From Eutrigla gurnardus (lineage: Eukaryota > Chordata > Actinopteri > Perciformes > Triglidae), in assembly GCA_963514095.1 (NCBI GenBank), contig OY741265.1, positions 1,441,121-1,505,120 of the forward strand: a stretch of DNA of 64,000 nucleotides. Reading direction: 5' to 3'. Below, one piece after another: positions 32,697 through 45,800 of the stretch (positions are counted from its first letter, which is position 1; each line of letters starts with the position of its first letter). The notes below the pieces were generated by a model that saw nothing but the letters and a program-made list of their open reading frames with translations, did no database searches and had not been told where the DNA came from. A program made the position numbers and the translations under genes.

Positions 32697-32734
<38 letters not shown>
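32697..32734. repeat. (TA)n microsatellite
   Basis: Pure TA tract in AT-rich intergenic DNA between rab22a and vapb. Confidence 0.9.
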
Positions 32735-32739
<5 letters not shown>

Positions 32740-33636
32740 GGGGGAATGCATGAGTAAGCATTATCATTTATTTACATAGTCATTTAATACTATTTATTTA
32801 TTATTTGTAGGTATCAGAGCTATAATTATCCATGTATATATGTAGATGGGATATCCATTTATTTACTTTACGTTATAAGTATTTATGAATATATTTTGTA
32901 TGTCTAAAGGCAGAAAAACAAGAGGAGTATTGGAGTAATGTTGTTCTCTTACATTGTACGTTTCAAATGTTTAAAGCTTTTTCATCAACAATAAGGAAAC
33001 AAATACTGGAAATACAAATAAATAAAAAGAACTGAACAATCTGATCTTGTATGATGTGATTATATTATTCTCTTTGAGCTGGAATTAAAAACAAACGTGT
33101 GCTTTGACTCCTCTCCCACTGGTTGTGGAGGAGGAGGAGGTGCCCCCCTACCCTGAGAATGCTCTTTTTTAACCTTCCATTTATTAACCGTGACAATAAT
33201 CAGACAGCATGGTAAACATACTACATATAAAAACTAACAACAGGCATACCAGGGGATCACAATATAGCTAGAAATGAGTTTGTAAAAATGTTATAACCAG
33301 ACAGATTCAGGGTTTTAATAGCATATTGTTTTTGTAGAATTTAAATTTGACTTAATCTATTGTTTGAATGAATTTTCTAAAATTAAAAATAGTGGTTTAT
33401 GTATTTAAAAATGAAGATTTATGTTTATGAAATGTTCCAAGTTATAGTATCACATTTATAATGTAGTATTGGTTTGATTTGGTAGCTGAATAACAAAAAA
33501 AATACATTTTCATATGTAAGTGTGAAATAAATGTACATATATCTTTAAAAAATATACAAGAGTGGGGAAAGGACCCTGGGAGCGCCCTGGCATCACCCCC
33601 CCCCCACCCCCACCCCGGGTGGCTATGCAGAGGCAG

Positions 33637-33644
33637 TGACGTCA
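33637..33644. promoter_or_regulatory. Consensus CRE in the vapb promoter
   Basis: TGACGTCA lies 236 bp upstream of the vapb ATG in a GC-rich stretch that follows AT-rich intergenic DNA. This is the most promoter-like site for vapb. Confidence 0.45.
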
Positions 33645-33879
33645 CCGGGCTGTCTCTCGCTGCCTTCCTGCTGCATCACAACAGCCGTTAGTAGCTCGAG
33701 TAGCACTGGTGACCGGAGGGGGGGCAGGACGGATCTCTCCACAGCCACTCATTGATAAATACAAAAGCACACCACCCTCCGCGGACTCTGCGGCTACTCA
33801 GCGGACAACCCTAACACGGGAGGCGGTAACGGGACGGGAGAACCGGGCTGCAGCAGATCACCGCTCCAGCTGTTGGGAC

Positions 33880-36800
33880 ATGGCCAGGCCGGAACAGGTT
33901 CTGCTCTTGGAGCCTCAGCACGAACTGAAATTCAGAGGTAGGAGGGGAGGGCCCGGCTCGCGGGGAAGGAGGGGGGGCTAGGGAAGGGAGGAGGAAGAGG
34001 GGGAGGCAGCCCCGTGTGTCGGTACCCGGGGGGGGGGGGGACTTCACATTTTAATATATCGTATGAAGAGACCAAGAATGAAAGCAGCGTAGGTCAACTG
34101 GCTGCTATGCTAGCTGGGTTAGCCTCGCTGGATTAGCTCCGGACGGCTAGCCGGGCTAGCTAGCCAGCCCCGCTGCTGCTGCTGCAGCAAAGCGGCTGTA
34201 AAAAGCGGGTTCAACACACGTAGTGTCACAATACACACGTGACGACCGCAACACACCCCGTTAAATACGCAACTTTTCATCTCCAACATCCTTAGCAGGG
34301 GCTAGCTTGAAGGCTCGCGCTCTGATTGGCTGTCGCGCTCTGACGGTCAGCTGTCATCGAACAAGCTGACAGCTGACAGGACGAGCCTCCGCTGCTCCAC
34401 ACGTCATCGATACACCACACACGTTCAAGTGAAGCTCTCAGCAGTTTGCTTCAGGCCCCATAATATCACAGGGTTCCTACAGCTTCTCCAAGTCACATTC
34501 AAGCACTTTCCAAGCACTTCAAGGTGCTTTTCCAGCACCTTCCAGCTGTGGTAAACTCCATATTTGTACCAATCCAATGGTCAGTATTCAGTCTACTTAT
34601 TATGTCACTTGTTCATCACATTAAATGAGATGTTATTGTCCTATAAACAACCAACATGATGTTTGGAGACAGCTTTTTACAGAAGGACCACAAATGAAAG
34701 GAAAACTAATTCCACTAACAGATCCACAGAAATATAATCACCAACTATTTTCATCATCTGTTCATCATCAAAAGTCATTTTTCATAAAGAAATGTCAGAA
34801 AATGCTGTTTTCAGTCCCTCAAATATGGAGATCTTCTTTTCTCTGTTCTATCATAGATGTCACCACATACAACACACATTTATACACCTTTATTCTAAAT
34901 CCAAGACCTTTTCAAACCTTGAAAACACCACACTAAAATTCACGTTTTGAAGGATTTCCAGCACCTGTACAAAATATTACATAGTGTACAATGAAGTATG
35001 AAATGAAATGGTTTAAAGAACAGTTCACCACAAAGCTCAGTCAAATGTTTACTCTCATCACTGGACCTTTAACAACAGGTAGGACCACACCTGTCTCAGC
35101 CACGTTACATCGGCTTCCTGGTTGTTTTAGGGTGGATTTTGGTGTATTATTTATGGCTCTTTTTTGCGATGCGAGTCCAGATTAAATCCCCTATGAACAG
35201 GCGTTGTGGTCTCCTGTCTCTTCCAGAGTCCAGGGCTGAGAACTAAAGGGGTCAGAGCTTTTGCATTCAGGCCTGAGGATCTCGAACAGCTTCAGACTAT
35301 CATTTCATTTGTTTTGATAAGTGCTCTATAAATAAAGATAACTTCTTTATTAACTATTGATTACAGTGTAATAGTACATTATACATGTTTTCATGAAGTG
35401 TCTGGATCGAAGCTTTAGTATACATGAGTAGCCCTGATGATGATGATGATATTAAAATGTCACGATTCACGACATTATCCCGATAATTGTCAAAATATGC
35501 TTAAAACGTCACTTAAACACACTGGAATCACTTTACATTTAGTTAAGAAACTAACTTTTACTGAACATCCTTTTTAGTGGAAAAACAATCCAATAATCTG
35601 AAATAAGATTATGATAAATCATGAGGTCTCCCGTTTAGAAATGTGTTTTGTTTTTAAATCTCCATTCTTACTTCTCTACCATGACAGTGAACCAAACAAC
35701 TTGTGACATTATTTACCATTATTCCAGTCATGGACATTAATGCTTATCAACTTATTGTGAGTGTTTTTTAAATAAAAATCAAATCATCTGTCGCCTATAA
35801 TAGTTTTAACCTGCCGGTCCGGTTCACCAGCCGACTGTAGATTATGTTTGTTATTCTTACATTCTTCTTATTTCCTACTAAATGCCATTTAAGGACCCAA
35901 AAGCCCGTCTGTATCGGTTTTTCTTGTTCCTTCTGTGGCTCTCCACCACAACCCTGTCATTCTCACTGAGTATCTTAATCTTAAACAACAAACAGTCACA
36001 AATATTGAGACCGTTAATTAATAAACATTTGTACTTGCAACACCAGGACGATATGGAATAGACTCAAAAATAAACTTATTGTAATAAGGGAACCTGCCAC
36101 ATAAGGATCATTTATATATTTCAAATAGTATCAGGGGGGTTAATCAGGCGTTGGCGATATGGGCGATACTTAATATATGTTAATAGGATCAATCTGCTGT
36201 GGATTTTGGTCTTTTTTTTTATAGGGTTGATGATGAGAAACAAATTGAATATATGTCTATAAGTGGTAATTTAGCAGGGGCACGGTTTCTATAGTTCCCA
36301 CTAATTGAATAGGCTTTGGGCACTGATTTGTGGCCGTGGTGAAATGGCTGACTGGACGTGGGCTCGTTTAGGTGGACGCGCGTGTCTAATGGATGTGTTG
36401 ATACACGTTAACGGGACAGAAGGAACTATGTCTCCTCAGGAAACCAGACAACACCATGAATCACATGCCAGACTCGAGGTGTACGGAGGCATGCATTGGG
36501 ACATAACCAGAGGTCTGTTGGTAGCAGCGTGTAAGCTATTACAGGACTGGACTTATTCATTTCTACCTCCATCAAGAGAATTATAATAATAATAATAATA
36601 AAAAATCGCCCTGCTCCTCACTTTAAATCTGCTGTTTATAAAAATCTAACCTTGAAAGATGACAGCTTCCCACATTAGCTCTTCATAGTAGTTTTTAACT
36701 GCTGTTTGTGGGCTTTTTTTTCGTGAGTTGGATGAAATCCCGAGAAGCTCTCAGGAAGTAGTAGATCAGGTGTTGGGTAGTCGGTGGCGTGAGCCCCTTT

Positions 36801-39800
36801 TCATTCCAGGCCTTCAGAAGTGGAGCCAAGCCTGAGAGGCCTGAGTTTCCTCTCTGTCTCTGCTCAACACGGGACGGGAAATGTCAGTCGCTCTGGATGT
36901 TTGCTGAGCTGAAACTTTATCTGGAATCTGGTGAATGTGCTAATTCTGAACTCGCTCCATGTTTTCATGCATAATCAGGCTGCTCCCTCTCTCTCTCTCT
37001 CAACTGTAAAAGGTTTTGCTCACCCATAATACCTACTGTTGTGGCTTTATTTGTTTTCATGTCAGGAGATTATATACCCTGATTAGAAAACCTGGCCTGG
37101 CTGAGTTTGTTTTGTAATAGTAGCATTAAGTCACACGTTTAAATGTCATTTGGATAACTACAGGGTGAACAATTGGATTTATTGGCACCACTTTTCAGAA
37201 GTCATAAGCTGGGAAGTGGTCCTCTTTCATAGACATAGGATTATTTCTAATCATTTCTATTTGTCTAACTATACATTTCCAACATGAAAAGGTAGTTCCC
37301 GTATGTGTGTGTGATGTAAGGTGTGTGGTATTTGGACCTGGAAGTCGTACATTCATCCTTCTCCGTGCCTCACTTGACTGGGAATCAGCTTCGCTCTCAC
37401 TGGAGGTTCTGGAAAAACCAGTGACTAACGGCTCCACGTATCTGAGCGTCCTGGCAGCAAGGAAACACTCTCCAGAAACAACAGGAGCAAATTAAGCACA
37501 TTTAGCACCGCGGTGCTGCTAAATGCATAGAATGGGATTTGTTGGGTTTTGCAGCCACTCCAGTGCTTCATATCAAAGGAGACTCATTAGACTCTGACGT
37601 CCTCCAGGGTCAATGCATTAGCCAGATTAGGGGTTTGGTACTTTTTCCCTTTTTTTTTTATACAGTGTTCGTGCAGAGTTCTGAAATGCAGCAGATTTGA
37701 CTTTTCTGTTAATGTCATTAGTACTAAAAGTGAACATTACACCAACTTGGAGACTCGTGGTGGGTTATTGAATCTGAGTGCAATAACTAAAGTTTAAACT
37801 CTGAATTGATGCCCACCTCTTACATAGTTTCTTCTTCAACGTTCACATACTCCTGGTTGTGGTCACTGATGGATATTTAAACAACTGAGATAATCCGTTT
37901 TTTTATTATTAAAAATGGAGACGCAATCTTTTTGTGCCAAAGGCATAAAATCTATGACAGAGAAATGAAAACGAATGTTACTGCAGATTCGTGAGATCTA
38001 AATAACACACCAGTTACAAACATTCATTCAATCCAGAGATTACCAGCCTGATTTTAATACGATTTAATATGATGTTACCTTCTCATTAAATATATTTCAC
38101 CAACCAGTGAGGGATGTTCTTATCCGATGCTGCAAAATCAGAAGTTAACGCAAGTTTGCTGTCAACATTGAGGAAAAAATTGTTCCAAAGATGTTAAGAT
38201 GTTAACACCAGAGAAAGATGGGTCAAATACAGATGACGCCACATTTGGGAAATAATTAAACAAAATATATTAGATCATTTAAAATACAAGCAGTTGCCAC
38301 ATAGAAGAACAGATGCAAAGGTTGAAACGATGTTCAGTAATGGCCTTTTAAGAATGAAACTTCACTCACCTGTGATGAGTCATTGTTGAGGGTTGATCTG
38401 TGCAGTTTAATAAGCCTCCGATCTGCATCCTGCATAAACAATGATAGCTGTAATCAGTCGAGTCTGAACTGCATCAGTACAGATTTATAGATCTGCACAC
38501 ACAGATTATACTGTACGGTTTTGGTAAATTGATACTGGAGTTGTTTTTGTTCATCAAGAGGAAATACGAGACATTGTAGTCGGCATCAATCTCAACCAAA
38601 TGTTAAGAGTAAGGAAACGCAGACGGCTCGTTGTTCTCAGCGTTACCGAGAGACTCCCGGGGACGACTTCCACTCAGACGGATAGAAACCCTGTTTGTCT
38701 TAAACGTCGGGTCAGATTTAGAAACATGTGCTGCAGAAGTTCAAACTGTTTGCAGTAAATGTGTTAGAATTAAAGTCAAATCCTGTGAGGTTTGATAAAC
38801 CACATTTAAATGTGTTCATATAAATACCCCGTATTTAAATCAAAGTTCACCTACTTGTATTTCAGTCACCTGATTTATTAAGAACGGTAACTGGTGTTTA
38901 CATACAGTATAATGTTTTTGTAGTCACCATATAAATGGTCCCATATATTATAACAATCATTCCCACATATTGACTGAATCAAATGAAGCCTCCACTCGAC
39001 TTCCTTTCTTTCTACGTCAGAAAGACGGCATGTTTAGAGACTGTTTCCTGTCAGGGATTTTCTTTCTGCAGATGATGGATTTGCATTTTGATGAGTTGAC
39101 TGAGAGACACTCATCTAACACACATAAACTGGTTTCATTTTTTATGCCATGTTTAATTTTCTCCAACAGTTTGGCGTTCAAACAAATATCATTTTGTTGG
39201 TCACATCTGTGAAAAGGGCCGTTCACTTCTTTGGCCAAAATTGGAATTGTTCCCATTTTAAACGGTGACTTATGTCTTCACAGGTCCGTTCTCAGACGTG
39301 GTCACCACCAATCTCAAGCTCTCCAACCCGACAGACAGGAATGTGTGTTTCAAGGTGAAGACGACGGCGCCGCGCCGCTACTGCGTGAGGCCGAACAGCG
39401 GAATCATCGACGCGGGCACCTCGATCAACGTCTCGGGTAACGATCCACGGCCATCACGTAGCTGAAATCATTAGTTGATATTGAAGGGAGCATTTCTTTC
39501 TCTCTTTTTTTTTTATTAGATTCAACTTTATTGTCATTGTGCAGAAGTGCAAAAAAAAGTAAAAAGTGCAAAGTGAGCAGTATCGACAGGTATGTCAAAA
39601 CATCCATACTGGATGAATAATCCATACTAAAAGTTAGTATTGTTCCTATCTTTATTTCCAACATTATCTCTTAATCTATTAATAATTTTCTCCTCGTGGT
39701 ATCGGACATGGTATCGAGTATTTTCCTGGGTATCAGTATCAACTTTCAAATTCTCGTATCGTTACAAGCCTACAGGTAAACATGATATGACAAAGTGCAG

Positions 39801-42800
39801 TGTAGTATACAGTTAAATAAGTGTTATAGTTTATGGTCAGTAAGTTACATAAAAGCAGAATACTATGGATGTGCAGTATATGTACAGTAAGGTAAGCTCC
39901 ATACATAGTTACAATCATATTCTTTATAAATTACGTTATTGATATTGAAAATTATATCATATTATAGGTCCATTTAGCATCTTTTTTTTCTGGAAGAACA
40001 GCATCCACAGGGCATTTCATCATAGTTTCTATGACAACATCGGGGAAAAAAGATACTGGGACCCTGAAACCTCGCTACAGCCAGGACCTGTGAGACCATC
40101 TAAACGGACTTTGTTGTTATTAGTATCTTGATTTAAAAGCATCTGTGAGAAGAAACTGTTCTCTCGAGGATCCTGAATGGGTTTGCATCCCCCAGTCCCC
40201 TACTGGTCCCGCCCCCCAGAGGGAAACGGGTCCGGGCTCGTGTTTCCACACTGTTCCACCTCTGCCATTTACAGCCTCACACACTCGGTTTACAGCCGGC
40301 CCTATCTGGTGTCAACAACTGCAAACGGTGTCACCGGGGCCGGCAAATCAGCACAGTCCTCTCCGCCAGTGGCCTTCATTTTTCACCCTTATTAGGTCGA
40401 GAGGTCACAGGTTTGAGTCCCCAAATGGGAGATTGCTTTCCTGAGAATGTGTAACCTCTTTCTGTTCCAGTCCACCACGAGGGAGAACAAGAAACCGTGT
40501 AGTTAACAGGAGAACAAGCGGTTGTAGATTCCTATCCTCAACACACTCCCCACTTTAACGCTTTATAGGGAATGGGAGGAAAAACAACAACACGTCATCG
40601 AGAATCAGGAGCTCTGTGCAGCACATAAACAACACACCACATGTGCCACCATCATCGTAAACCACGTGACTAATAAACACGTGGCTTTCTGTGGCTGAAC
40701 GCTGAATAAGCCGTCACAAAGATAAAATGGAGTTTACCACAGAATCTCCACGACAGTTTGATCGGCTGATGAAGATGCCGACTCGGCTGAACACTTCCAG
40801 CTAGGTTGTCATACCAACATTACTACTAAAAATATTCTTGTGTACAAGTATCCATACCCCAAATAGCATCACTGTCATCGTTGAGGCATTCAAGCAGATA
40901 TCGTTGTGTTGAGTTTTTGTCAGGATCTGTGAGTTTATCACATATTTCTGTCGTTTCTAATGAGCACTGCTCAGACGTCCACCTGCGTCGGGGGCAAAGG
41001 GGGAACTATCCGCCACAGGATACCTACAAACCCTGAGATTGTCATTTTGCTGGTGCACACGTTGCTTTTGAAGCCGGGCCCAGCGGTGACTGTAGCTGTT
41101 TAACGTAGCCACGGCCACAGGAATGCTGCTGAGGTTCATCCGTGTTATGGAACGGCGTCCGGTGGAAAAATATGTGGCGTGAATGTTTGCAGAAATCCTT
41201 GTGCACACAAATACGGAGCTTCTTCTGGGAATAAGTCAGTTTGTCTGCGTGGGCCATGTTATCATTTCAAAAAATAACAATTCCTTAGTTGCAAAATTAG
41301 TTTCAAACGATATCTGCTGAGTCGTTTGTTCTGACGGGTGAAGAATGACGTTCTGCCGTCTCAATCGATGTCCGTATAAATAAACCATTCCTGCTGATGT
41401 TCTACACGAGGTCTGTTCCAGTATTTTAAATCAACATTCAGTTTCACCAGCCAACTTGATTGCTACAACCAGGATTCCTACATCTTTTCCAAAGTCAAAT
41501 TCAAGCACTTTCAGAGCATTTCAAGGTGCATTTCCATGCTTTTCCAGCACCTTCCAGCTGTAGTAAACTCCATCTTTGTATCAATCCAATGGTCAGTATT
41601 CAGTCTACTTATTCTGTCACTTGTTCATCACATTAAATGAGATGTTATTGTCCTCTAAACAACCAACATGATGTTTGGAGACAGCTTTTTACAGAAGGAC
41701 CCCAAATGAAAGGAAAACTAATTCCACTAACAGATCCACAGAAATATAATCACCAACTATTTTCATCATCTGTTCATCATCAAAAGTCATTTTTCATAAA
41801 GAAATGTCAGGAAATGCTGTTTTCAGTCCCTCAGATATGGAGATCTTCTTTCCTCTGTTCTATCATAGATGTCATCACATACAACACACATTTCAAGACC
41901 TTTAGTCTAAATCCAAGACCTTTTCAAACCTTGGAAACACTGCACTAAAAATCAAGTGTTTTCAAGGATTTCCAGCACCTGTAGGAACCCTGATAACTTA
42001 ACGTTTAACTGGCAGCTGATTATTGTAGAAGGTGGAATAAATCCTACCCTGGAAGAAAAAGTGATCTAGAACTAGGAGAGTACAATGTGTTCCCCTGAGA
42101 ACCCTGAACACGTTTCATGAGGTTTAATATTAGTTTGACTTCCTGGTGACTTTCCCTCCAGACCTGCATCTCCACAACGCCGGGTGACATCACTCTCACT
42201 CGTTCCCACGCTACAGCGTCTCTGTAGGTTTCTGATCTACGGTATTAGGTTTTGGGTTGTTCTATGTCTCAGTAACGCCTAAAGGGAAAAGTCTCACAGG
42301 CACGAACGTCCACCTGGACTCAAAGGTTCAAGGTCACGGTTACTGAGTTCAAGGTCGTCCTGACGTCCGTCCCATTCTTACGAAACACCTCCAGAGAATT
42401 TCTTCAAAAACATGAACTTATTGGTTTGGTGGTCAAACATCAAAAAGGTCAACGTGATCTCACAACACACACTTTCGGTTTGACAAAAATGCCTAATGGG
42501 ATAAATTGATGAAGTGATGAGATTTGTGTGAAGACGTGGATGTAAACTGCAACGTGACTGGTTGGCATCCAGCTGCGAGGCGGGAACTCTAGGTTGTGTT
42601 GAGTAATGTTGAACAGAGGAGGGTCATGATTCTCTGAATCGGTGTGAAAGGTTTCTGTTATAGATCGTCACACTGAGCCTCATGGTTTCATGTCGTTTCC
42701 TGTCAAACGTCAAAGCAGCTACGGTACAATAGTTAGTAGTTTTGCTGTTGAAAGCATCTGGTCTCAGAGGACAGCAACCCCCCCCCCCTCTAATGGCTCC

Positions 42801-45800
42801 ATTCGTCCTCAACAACAGACGATCCTGTCCTGCTTGACCGTGTTGAACACGATTAGCCTCTGTGAGTTTGATGAATGTCCGCCCAGCGAGAGCAAGAAGA
42901 GCTACGTCGTGCTTTCAGCAGATGTATAACGGCTGATCAGAGATGAGTTCAGGATCACCGTTTGGCCTCCTGCATCCCAGGCTCTGGCTGGAGACCCTTT
43001 TCATGTTATTCACCGCAGCCCAAAGAACTAACACGCCTTCCTGCCTCCGTCCTCTGCTCCGTCCCATCGGACCGAGGTGGATGGCCACGCAAATTGGGTC
43101 CGACTGAAACAGGACGTTCTCAATCTGTGCATGCCGTCTGTTTCTGGTTTTGCGGTATTGAACTGGCCTGATTGCTGTAATGCTGCACTGCATCCCCGAG
43201 GTGCTTCACCCGCATATGCCATATATGAAACCATCCCGATAGCCACATCGGCTTGGAAATGAGGATTTATTACACCCTCGTTTAACAGCCATCAGCAGCC
43301 ATTTCATCCCCTCTGAACTGAAACACCAACATAAGAAAGTGTTCATTGTAAATCATCGTTACAACTTTAAAAACCCTCCATTGGATTGACATCAAATAAA
43401 CCAATCACTGCCTGCGAGGAGCGATGTGGCGACGGGTTCACGTCGTACTCCAACACCTGCTTTCAGTTAGAGCGATGTGTAATGTTGAGAAAGAGAAAGG
43501 ACAAGATTGGAAGCTGTTAGAAAGATTACCCCCTGGGGTATTTGGAGAGCCCGTCAGTGTTTCGCCGTCATGGTAACACAAACTTAAAATAAATCACTTT
43601 TTCCGAGCGGCGGGGGCTTGAAGACGTGGAGGGACCTAGTTTACCGTTTGACAAACGCATGGCTATTTGATACTCGCTGCTAATTCCCTCTTTAATCTGA
43701 GGAGCGGACGCCGAGGAGGGGAGAGATGGAAAGTTGCTGACCAAGAGAAAGTGTCTCCTTCTTTGCTGACAAATTGAGTTTGTTTCGTATTTTGGGGCGG
43801 CGGATTTTTTTAACCACAAATCATATTATGTTCCCGTCTGATACTCAGTTTGTTGGACACGTTCACCCCGAGTGAGGATGAGGCTTAAAAAAGGGAAATA
43901 TAATCTAAGGGAGTCGTAGCTGAACAAAGTGACTTATCATAATCACACAGGGACTTCCTGTTTACCTCATTCCTCTAATACTTATTTAGTCGTTTTTTAT
44001 AATGGTGCCATCGTACCTGACCTCGACTGCCATTCTGTGTTCCAGTTATGCTGCAGCCTTTTGACTACGACCCCAACGAGAAGAGCAAACACAAGTTCAT
44101 GGTCCAGTCGGTGCTGGTGCCTCCCGACATGACCGACATGGAGGGAGTGGTGAGTACAGCTGCTTCTCAAACGACATGTAACATGAAGCACACACTGACA
44201 CACGGCAATACAAAACCACAATCAACACAGTTTATTTAACTGTGTATGTGTGTATTATTTTTTCATGGTCATGTAAATCTGTTAAGTATTTTGTCTCGAG
44301 TCATGGAGCTGCTGTGATCATTTAGGGAGGCTCAACCTCACGGTATTTGCTTAATTTATCCTGATTTATAGCCATTAAGAAAATAAGCTTCATTATTAGG
44401 TATATTTTTGCTTGTTAAATGACAAAGATAATAAAGTTTTAGAACAAATTAAATGTGTTTATTGCACGACAAAACAGTCTTAAAATGTAGAACACCGGGC
44501 GAAACGAAGCTCGTGGAATACACACTTTTTCACGAAAAAAGCATTACGCCTCGGCTATAAAGCAAATTTAGCAAACAGTCAATACACACACATTGGAGTG
44601 TAAAACAAGAAGGGCTGAGCTTCATGGCAAACAAAAACAAAACAAAAATAACATTGTGGTTGTGGCGGTTGGCTCTTAATACCACGGTATTGCAATACTG
44701 TGGTTATTGCTAACTGGAACTTCTTTATTTGAGCACATTAGACAATCTAATAAGCACCAACGTATTCCGAAAGATTTTAAACATGTAAATGCTTTCCCAC
44801 CACTTTTGGTGATATATTCAACAAGCATCATAAAACACACACATATACATTCTAGTTGAGAATCTGAAATATACCTTTAACTATATGTTAATTCCCGTTA
44901 CTACGGTTACACTGCCATGGATGTGTAAACTGTGTTTAAGTGTCTCTCTGGTGTTGGAAATATGAAGCGGGTGATTCAGCTCAGTTTACTTTCTAAATAT
45001 CACATCTAATAAAGTGTTTGTCAAACTCAATTTACAATATTCTTGAGTCCAGAATGTTTCTATGGAATTATGAAGAGAACTGGTGAACGCTGGCAGAACA
45101 CATAAACACAGAAATGCCCTCATCTGGCATGGAAACGGTCCAGCATGCTTTATTGTACTCATCGGAGCCAGGCGGCACTCTGGCAGAAACATGTTACTTA
45201 AATCCTAAATGAAGACATGATGTAGGAATATGTTTCACATGTCAACACAGCTGTTAATGAGGAGCTCTTCTTCCTGTGACGAGTCATTACCAGCAGCCTG
45301 TCGCCTGGATAAATTAGAAATCCTTCATCTCTGTGGTTCTAGTGGAAGGAGGCCAAGCCGGACGAGCTGATGGACTCCAAGCTCAGGTGTGTGTTCGACA
45401 TGCCGGTGGAGAATGAGAAGACGGTAAGCAGTTCTCCTTTTCACCGCAGATCTCATATCAAACACACATTCAGCCTTTCTATATCTCTGTTCCGTCTCAG
45501 TCGTCATCTCTCCTGAACCCGTTTCCTTTTTGTCTGGCGGCCATATTAGCGGCTTAGAGCAGACAACGCGGTGCAGCTCGGGCTGACATAGAGATTCGAT
45601 GTCTCGCCACAGATTTGGGGTAGCTCACAGCAAAAATACTGTATTATTTTACATTGAGTCCACATTTTCACTTTTTTTCTGCTTAAAATAAATATAAATA
45701 GCATTTAAAATGAATTGAATTAACACCTTTTTATCTAGTTTGTTGTTTTTAACTTTGAAGCCTCTTCATCCCTTTCCTCATCCTCTCTCTCCCCACAGTC

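Larger units (their letters stand above)
31591..33600. other. AT-rich intergenic DNA before vapb
   Basis: Apart from the repeats at 32024-32165 and 32697-32734, no gene-like feature is visible. ORFs are short, with no recognisable product. Confidence 0.6.
33938..39283. other. vapb: vapb intron 1
   Basis: The intron starts CpG-rich with GCTAGC-type words (34090-34170), then carries the 523-bp element copy 2 and a LINE fragment. The remaining 4 kb shows short ORFs only and no recognisable exon or RNA gene. Confidence 0.7.

Noticed and set aside
33709..33981. 90-codon plus-strand frame over the vapb start
   Set aside because: It is a different frame from the MARPEQVLLLEPQHELKFRG start of vapb, runs through the exon 1 donor and has no recognisable domain.
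40380..40440. tRNA-derived SINE or tRNA (B-box-like GGTTTGAGTCC)
   Set aside because: There is no matching A box at the right distance and no cloverleaf could be drawn.
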